A stretch of DNA of 10,470 nt from Thiomargarita sp. (GTDB lineage Bacteria; Pseudomonadota; Gammaproteobacteria; Beggiatoales; Beggiatoaceae): contig DYNO01000006.1 of NCBI GenBank assembly GCA_020721025.1, positions 1 through 10,470 on the forward strand, written 5' to 3'. Made by a program: the position numbers and the translations under genes. Below the pieces are notes generated by a model, which was not told the DNA's origin, did not search any database, and saw only the letters and a program-made list of their open reading frames with translations. The stretch's first letter is position 1. Each line of letters begins with the position of its first letter. Below, piece by piece: positions 6,820-10,470 of this stretch.

Positions 6820-7391
6820 ATGAGGTCTCCGCAGTTGGATAGATTGTTGGTTGTGATCAAACAGAAATATGAATTTTTTATAAATAAACTGTTGATTTAA
6901 CTTGTGATTAATCACAGAGCACAATCTAATGGTTGATTTTGTTCGGTTGATAATTGGGGTGTGTGAAACCCGCAATGGTCTGTTGTAATGATTAAGGCGT
7001 TTTTTCGCATCATCAGTGGTTGTAGAGAAAAACACACCATCGCTGTTTTTTTACAGAGAAAATCTAACTCACGGTTTTTAAATGAAAATCAATGGGTTTT
7101 GGGTGTTCTTAAATTCAATCTAAAATCAAAGTATTAGCGTCGTTTGGCGAAGGTGTGAGTTGATAGATGCTGCGTCGCTCGAAGTTAAGATGGCGTTTTG
7201 CAGTCGCAACTTGTTGAGTTGACAAGATTATCGGAGAGATGATAATATCTATCGTGTATTTTTGGCATCCGCTGAAAAATGTTTAAATCGCGTTATCTTT
7301 AACGGCGAATGACGACAGACAATCGTGCCGACATTCACGCGCTATAGTATCGTAACATGGTCTTTGTTGCAGTACAACATTGAGTGCATCG
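6820..7391. other. Gap between phaE and suhB, hairpins but no gene
   Basis: Outside the phaEC control region I find no gene. Short frames reach at most about 27 codons and lack ribosome binding sites. Small dyads are present: AGATTATC (7225-7232) pairing with GATAAT-a-TCT (7241-7250) around an 8-base loop, CGTTA-TCTT-TAACG (7291-7304), and TGTTG/CAACA near 7364-7378. None has the U-run of a rho-independent terminator on the minus strand, so how suhB transcription ends is unclear. A small RNA in 7130-7380 is possible, since the base composition there is less A+T-rich than in the other gaps. Confidence 0.45.
6877..6916 (-). promoter_or_regulatory. Probable phaEC promoter with palindromic activator site
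   Basis: A perfect 14-base palindrome, TGTGATTAATCACA, occupies 6903-6916. On the minus strand TATAAA (6877-6882) follows; if that is the -10 element, the palindrome is centred close to -40 and takes the place of a -35 element, which is otherwise poor. That is the class II position used by CRP/FNR-family activators. The half sites TGTGA/TCACA are CRP-like, while the 4-base spacing is FNR-like. Transcription would start near 6870, giving a leader of about 50 bases before the GTG at 6819. The palindrome is seen directly; the factor and start site are inferred. Confidence 0.5.
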
Positions 7392-8189
7392 CTATCTTTT
7401 TAGGGACAGGGATAAATGGGGTTGAATCGTTTGCAGTATTCCTTTGAATACCTTAGGATTTCCCGCAACCAAGTTGCCCGTAACCAAAAAATCATGTCCG
7501 CCACTGAAATCGCTGACTAATCCACCCGCTTCTTGGATTAATAATACTCCGCCCGCCATGTCCCATGTTTTGAGACCAATTTCCCAAAATCCGTCTAAAC
7601 GTCCTGATGCAACATAAGCCAAATCTAACGCGGCTGATCCCGCCCGGCGCACGTCGGCAACGTGAACAAATAAAGATTTGAATAAAATGAGATAAGTCTC
7701 TAAATGTTGTTGTGCTTTGAAGGGAAATCCTGTACCTAACAGAGCATCTTTGAGCGTGGGATGTTGCGATACCCGCACTCGTCGTCCATTTAAATAGCAA
7801 CCCCCACCGCGTGAGGCTGTAAACATTTCATCTCGCAAGGGATCATAGACCACCGCTTCGGTTAATATCCCTTGATGACGCAACGCAATAGAAATAGAGA
7901 ATTGTGGATGACCATGTAAATAATTGGTTGTACCATCCAGCGGGTCAATAATCCATTCAAATTCATTACCTTGTTGTGAACCGCTTTCTTCCGCTAAAAT
8001 ACTGTGTTGTGGATAGGCTTTGCGCAAGGTCTCGATAATTGCCACTTCGGCTTGCTTATCGACTTCGCTGACAAAATCGTGTTGTCCTTTTTCTTCTATT
8101 TTTAAATAGGGAATCTGGTCAAGTGAGCGCAGAATCACCGTTCCGGCACGTCGCGCCGCACGCACCGCCATATTGAGCATTGGATTCAT
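7392..8189 (-). CDS. suhB: Inositol-1-monophosphatase family protein SuhB
   Basis: SuhB hydrolyses inositol-1-phosphate with Mg2+; in E. coli the same protein joins the Nus factors on RNA polymerase in rRNA antitermination and ribosome assembly. The protein has 265 residues (E. coli 267) and opens MNPMLNMAVRAARRAG, nearly identical to the E. coli N-terminus, which fixes the start at ATG 8189 even though no good Shine-Dalgarno site precedes it. Metal-binding motifs are intact: EES (67-69), IDPLDGTTNY (81-90) with Asp82 and Asp85, and WDMAGGVLLIQEAGG (209-223) with Asp210. A TTG at 8258 opens the same frame earlier, but it coincides with the -35 box of the promoter, so it is not the start. The gene stands alone, more than 570 bases from phaE and 640 from the divergent ATP-grasp gene. 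Confidence 0.95.
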   Translation of the reverse strand: MNPMLNMAVRAARRAGTVILRSLDQIPYLKIEEKGQHDFVSEVDKQAEVAIIETLRKAYPQHSILAEESGSQQGNEFEWIIDPLDGTTNYLHGHPQFSISIALRHQGILTEAVVYDPLRDEMFTASRGGGCYLNGRRVRVSQHPTLKDALLGTGFPFKAQQHLETYLILFKSLFVHVADVRRAGSAALDLAYVASGRLDGFWEIGLKTWDMAGGVLLIQEAGGLVSDFSGGHDFLVTGNLVAGNPKVFKGILQTIQPHLSLSLKR

Positions 8190-8829
8190 GAGAAGGTTTT
8201 GTTTACCAAAGTGACAAACTGATCTTTCATTATAAAACAATCTCGCAAATAATCTCAAACGTGCGGAATGTGCTTGTTATTTTCAACGGAGGTGCTTGTG
8301 AGAATAAAAATCCCGTTAAGCGTTTCAAAAGAATCTTAATTGATTAAAATCTATAAATTTTTTAAAACAAAAACCGTTCAGGACATCGTGCTATTCTTAT
8401 TGAAGCCCAACGCAACAGTTCATCCCATTGTTAAAGCAGAGAGACTAGAATATTTTTCAATTAAAACAATTAGTTAAATTTCAACGCCCCAATAAATTCG
8501 CCCGCGCCAACAGTTATCGCAAATTGTTGTGTCATGCTCCTGCTTAAATAGTATAATATTTTTTTATTAATACTGTGGACTGTTTTTGATAGTTATGCAG
8601 TGAAATCAATTGGTTGAAAATATTCGTTTGATTTGCCAACTGATTGAAATTGCGACAAAATTTTAAAAAATATCTTCATGATTATCTATGATAAGTCGTC
8701 ATTTATTGAGTCATGCAGATTACGTTATTTTTTGATAACTATAAAAATTTTAGTTTTTCCACAATTCAAATGGGAACGTGACATCTCTCATTCAATACGC
8801 CACCTTTAATTTTGACAAGGACAGATTTT
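8190..8829. other. Long A+T-rich divergent gap between suhB and the ATP-grasp gene
   Basis: Apart from the suhB promoter, no clear gene is seen. A strong Shine-Dalgarno-like GGAGGT (8288-8293) precedes GTG 8298, but the frame ends at 8339 after 13 residues. On the minus strand 8470-8535 could encode a 21-residue peptide, with AGGAG too close to its ATG. A perfect plus-strand TATAAT at 8552-8557 sits within a dyad (AGTAT at 8550-8554, ATACT at 8570-8574); its best -35, TTGTGT at 8527-8532, is 19 bases away. Nearer the gene, TATAAA at 8740-8745 directly follows an inverted repeat GTTAT-6-ATAAC (8724-8739), without a good -35. Either could be the promoter of the ATP-grasp gene. Confidence 0.45.
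8229..8258 (-). promoter_or_regulatory. Sigma-70 promoter of suhB
   Basis: On the minus strand TTGAGA (8253-8258, five of six) is followed after 18 bases by a perfect TATAAT (8229-8234). Transcription would begin near 8222, about 33 bases before the suhB ATG at 8189. This is the best promoter match in the window. Confidence 0.7.
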
Positions 8830-10275
8830 ATGACTATCAACTGGAAAGAATATCAATCAGACGGTTTTTTTGACGAATTGGTTGAAAACGGCAAGGCGCG
8901 CCCGGCTGCGACCGAATTGTGTAAATATTTAGCCTCGCTCAGTGACGCTGAATTGCTCGAACATCGCGATGCGGCTGAATTAGCCATCTTAGTGATGGGA
9001 ATCACCTTCACCGTTTACAGCGAAGGTTCAAATATTGACCGGGCATGGCCGCTTGATATTATTCCGCGCATTATTCCAAAACAAGAATGGGATCGCACCG
9101 AGCAAGGTTTGGTACAGCGATTGACTGCATTAAACATGTTTATCAATGATATTTATGGCGAACAAAAAATTGTCAAGGATAAAATCTTTCCGCTTGATAT
9201 TTTGGCGAATTCTAAAAATTTCCGCGAACAGTGCGTTGGAATTACCCCTCCCTTTGGTGTGTGGTCAAATATCTGTGGCAGTGATTTAGTCCGCGATAAA
9301 GATGGGACTTTGTATGTATTGGAGGACAATTTGCGCGTTCCCTCTGGCGTGTCGTACATGCTGGAAAATCGCTCAGTTATGAAACGTATCTTGCCCGAAC
9401 TTTTTGAAAATCAAAATATTGAACCAGTCGATGCCTATCCTTCTAAATTATTTGACATGTTGGCATCCATTTCCCCACGTCCGATGGATTATCCGCAAGT
9501 CGTAGTGTTAACTCCGGGCATTTATAATTCAGCCTATTTTGAGCACAGCTATTTAGCGCGCAACATGGGGGCAGAATTGGTCGAAGGGTCGGACTTGGTG
9601 GTTGGTGAAGATGACTGCGTTTACATGCGTAATATCGAAGGTTTAAAACGGGTGGATGTGATTTATCGGCGGATTGATGATTTATTTTTAGACCCCGAAG
9701 TCTTTTTACCTGATTCCACGTTGGGCGTGCCGGGAATCATGCGGGTATGGCGTAAGGGAAATGTGGCATTAGCCAATGCGCCGGGGGCGGGAGTGGCAGA
9801 CGATAAAGTAGTTTATTCTTATGTTCCTGATATGATTAAATATTATTTGGGAGAAGACCCAATCATTCCCAATGTTGAAACCTATCGCTGCATGGATAAA
9901 AAACAACGGGAGTATGTATTGGCGAATTTGGATAAACTCGTGGTGAAACCTGTCAACGAATCAGGCGGTTATGGCATGTTGGTTGGTCCACATTCAACGG
10001 CAAAGGAACGTAAACTCTTTGAGGAACTGATTGAAAAAGACCCACGCAATTACATTGCTCAACCCACCTTGACTTTATCGACGGGCCCCTCGATTTGTGA
10101 CAATCACGTTGAACCGCGTCATTTAGATTTACGTCCCTTTATTTTACAAAGCGATACCACGTATGTGACGACCGGCGGACTGACACGGGTCGCGTTGCGC
10201 AAAGGCTCTCTTGTGGTCAATTCATCGCAAGGTGGTGGCAGTAAAGACACTTGGATTATTGATCTTAACCACTGA
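8830..10275 (+). CDS. Circularly permuted type 2 ATP-grasp protein
   Basis: The 481-residue protein belongs to the circularly permuted ATP-grasp type 2 family (CP_ATPgrasp, formerly DUF404/DUF407). The family is predicted from its fold to be an ATP-dependent amine/thiol-carboxylate ligase, possibly making or modifying peptides; the substrate is unknown. Characteristic stretches are WPLDIIPRII (73-82), LNMFINDIYG (101-110), LEDNLRVPSGVSYMLENR (164-181), the nucleotide-binding VVKPVNESGGYGMLVGP (371-387), IAQPTLTLSTGPS (409-421), HLDLRPFIL (431-439), GGLTRVAL (449-456) and VNSSQGGGSKDTW (463-475). The start is ATG 8830, with AAGGA 8 bases upstream; a TTG at 8812 in frame lacks a site. The protein appears full length and intact. 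In many bacteria the next genes encode an alpha-E domain protein (DUF403) and a transglutaminase-like protein; here only about 85 bases of non-coding DNA and an unrelated membrane-protein frame follow, so partners would have to be elsewhere. Confidence 0.93.
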   Translation: MTINWKEYQSDGFFDELVENGKARPAATELCKYLASLSDAELLEHRDAAELAILVMGITFTVYSEGSNIDRAWPLDIIPRIIPKQEWDRTEQGLVQRLTALNMFINDIYGEQKIVKDKIFPLDILANSKNFREQCVGITPPFGVWSNICGSDLVRDKDGTLYVLEDNLRVPSGVSYMLENRSVMKRILPELFENQNIEPVDAYPSKLFDMLASISPRPMDYPQVVVLTPGIYNSAYFEHSYLARNMGAELVEGSDLVVGEDDCVYMRNIEGLKRVDVIYRRIDDLFLDPEVFLPDSTLGVPGIMRVWRKGNVALANAPGAGVADDKVVYSYVPDMIKYYLGEDPIIPNVETYRCMDKKQREYVLANLDKLVVKPVNESGGYGMLVGPHSTAKERKLFEELIEKDPRNYIAQPTLTLSTGPSICDNHVEPRHLDLRPFILQSDTTYVTTGGLTRVALRKGSLVVNSSQGGGSKDTWIIDLNH

Positions 10276-10330
10276 TAATTTAAATATTTTTAGTCTTGAT
10301 TTATTTGTAAAATATCTGAACCTTCATTTT

Positions 10331-10352
10331 CTTGATTCATCAAGCTATTTTT
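10331..10352 (+). terminator. Possible weak terminator after the ATP-grasp gene
   Basis: CTTGAT (10331-10336) and ATCAAG (10339-10344) form a short perfect dyad (five usable base pairs with a 4-base loop) followed by CTATTTTT ending at 10352. The short stem with few G-C pairs makes this a weak rho-independent terminator at best. It lies 55 bases past the ATP-grasp stop codon. Confidence 0.35.
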
Positions 10353-10359
10353 GAAAATC

Positions 10360-10470
10360 ATGGAAGTGATGGTTCAGATCATGGGAGTATTCGCAGGCAT
10401 CGCCATTGCCCTACATCACACCTTAGCAAAATCGGCATTATTCATGCTGGCAGACAAATGGGGCGGCTAT
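10360..10470 (+). CDS. Partial frame resembling a proton-translocating antiporter/NADH dehydrogenase membrane subunit
   Basis: The frame is open from after a TGA at 10333-10335 through the window end; ATG 10360 is the first ATG, with other in-frame ATGs at 10369 and 10381. The 37 visible residues contain a hydrophobic helix and the motif HHTLAKSALFMLADKW (19-34). His-x3-Lys-x2-Leu-Phe is the hallmark of a core helix in the Proton_antipo_M family (MrpD/NuoN/NuoM-like subunits), where the lysine takes part in proton movement. In full-length members this motif lies several hundred residues from the N-terminus, yet here it begins within 20 residues of any possible start, and the A+T-rich DNA before it is not coding in any frame. 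The gene may be a 5'-truncated remnant or an unusual short protein. No convincing ribosome binding site is seen. The call rests on a short stretch. Confidence 0.42.
   Translation, partial: MEVMVQIMGVFAGIAIALHHTLAKSALFMLADKWGGY

Noticed and set aside
6820..7035. 72-codon N-terminal extension of phaE from GTG 7035
   Set aside because: No similarity to PhaE, Lys/Asn-rich composition, no ribosome binding site, and it would cover the probable promoter and palindrome; GTG 6819 has a good site.
8190..8258. 23-codon N-terminal extension of SuhB from TTG 8258
   Set aside because: The TTG is part of the -35 box, and the protein aligns with E. coli SuhB from ATG 8189.
1..10470. CRISPR array, insertion sequence, prophage, tRNA or rRNA
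   Set aside because: No regularly spaced repeats, transposase or integrase motifs, terminal inverted repeats or RNA-gene signatures were found on either strand.

Overview
The window looks like a chromosomal segment of a moderately A+T-rich gammaproteobacterium, most likely a sulfur oxidiser of the Beggiatoa/Thiotrichales type. This is an inference from gene content, not from a marker gene. The grounds are a class III (PhaE+PhaC) polyhydroxyalkanoate synthase, as in purple sulfur bacteria; a glutamate-cysteine ligase of the Acidithiobacillus ferrooxidans type; a SuhB close to the E. coli protein; and a folK-panB pair, a common gammaproteobacterial arrangement. Genes have good Shine-Dalgarno sites or tight overlaps and are separated by unusually long, A+T-rich gaps.

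Layout from left to right. 1-842 is nearly gene-free, except for a 45-residue single-helix membrane protein on the minus strand (139-276). 843-2849 (minus) is a compact overlapping cluster, transcribed methyltransferase -> folK -> panB. 3033-4358 (minus) is gshA. 4492-6819 (minus) is phaE-phaC, preceded by a palindromic activator-like site placed near -40 of a probable promoter. 6820-7391 is a gap. 7392-8189 (minus) is suhB with a near-consensus sigma-70 promoter. 8190-8829 is a long A+T-rich divergent gap. 8830-10275 (plus) is a circularly permuted ATP-grasp protein. The right edge (from 10360) holds an open frame resembling the core of a proton-translocating antiporter/NADH dehydrogenase membrane subunit, but without the roughly 300 residues that should precede that core.

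How the genes work together. PhaE and PhaC form the polymerase for carbon storage. GshA starts glutathione synthesis. FolK and PanB supply folate and pantothenate; PanB itself consumes methylene-tetrahydrofolate, which may explain the pairing. SuhB is an inositol-phosphatase-family protein that in E. coli also works in rRNA transcription antitermination. The ATP-grasp protein belongs to a family predicted to form peptide-like bonds, but the usual partner genes are not in view. I see no phage, transposase, CRISPR, tRNA or rRNA. The least ordinary items are the orphan 45-residue membrane protein, the phaEC control region, the partnerless ATP-grasp gene and the truncated-looking antiporter frame. 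I do not see convincing evidence of a new multi-gene system.
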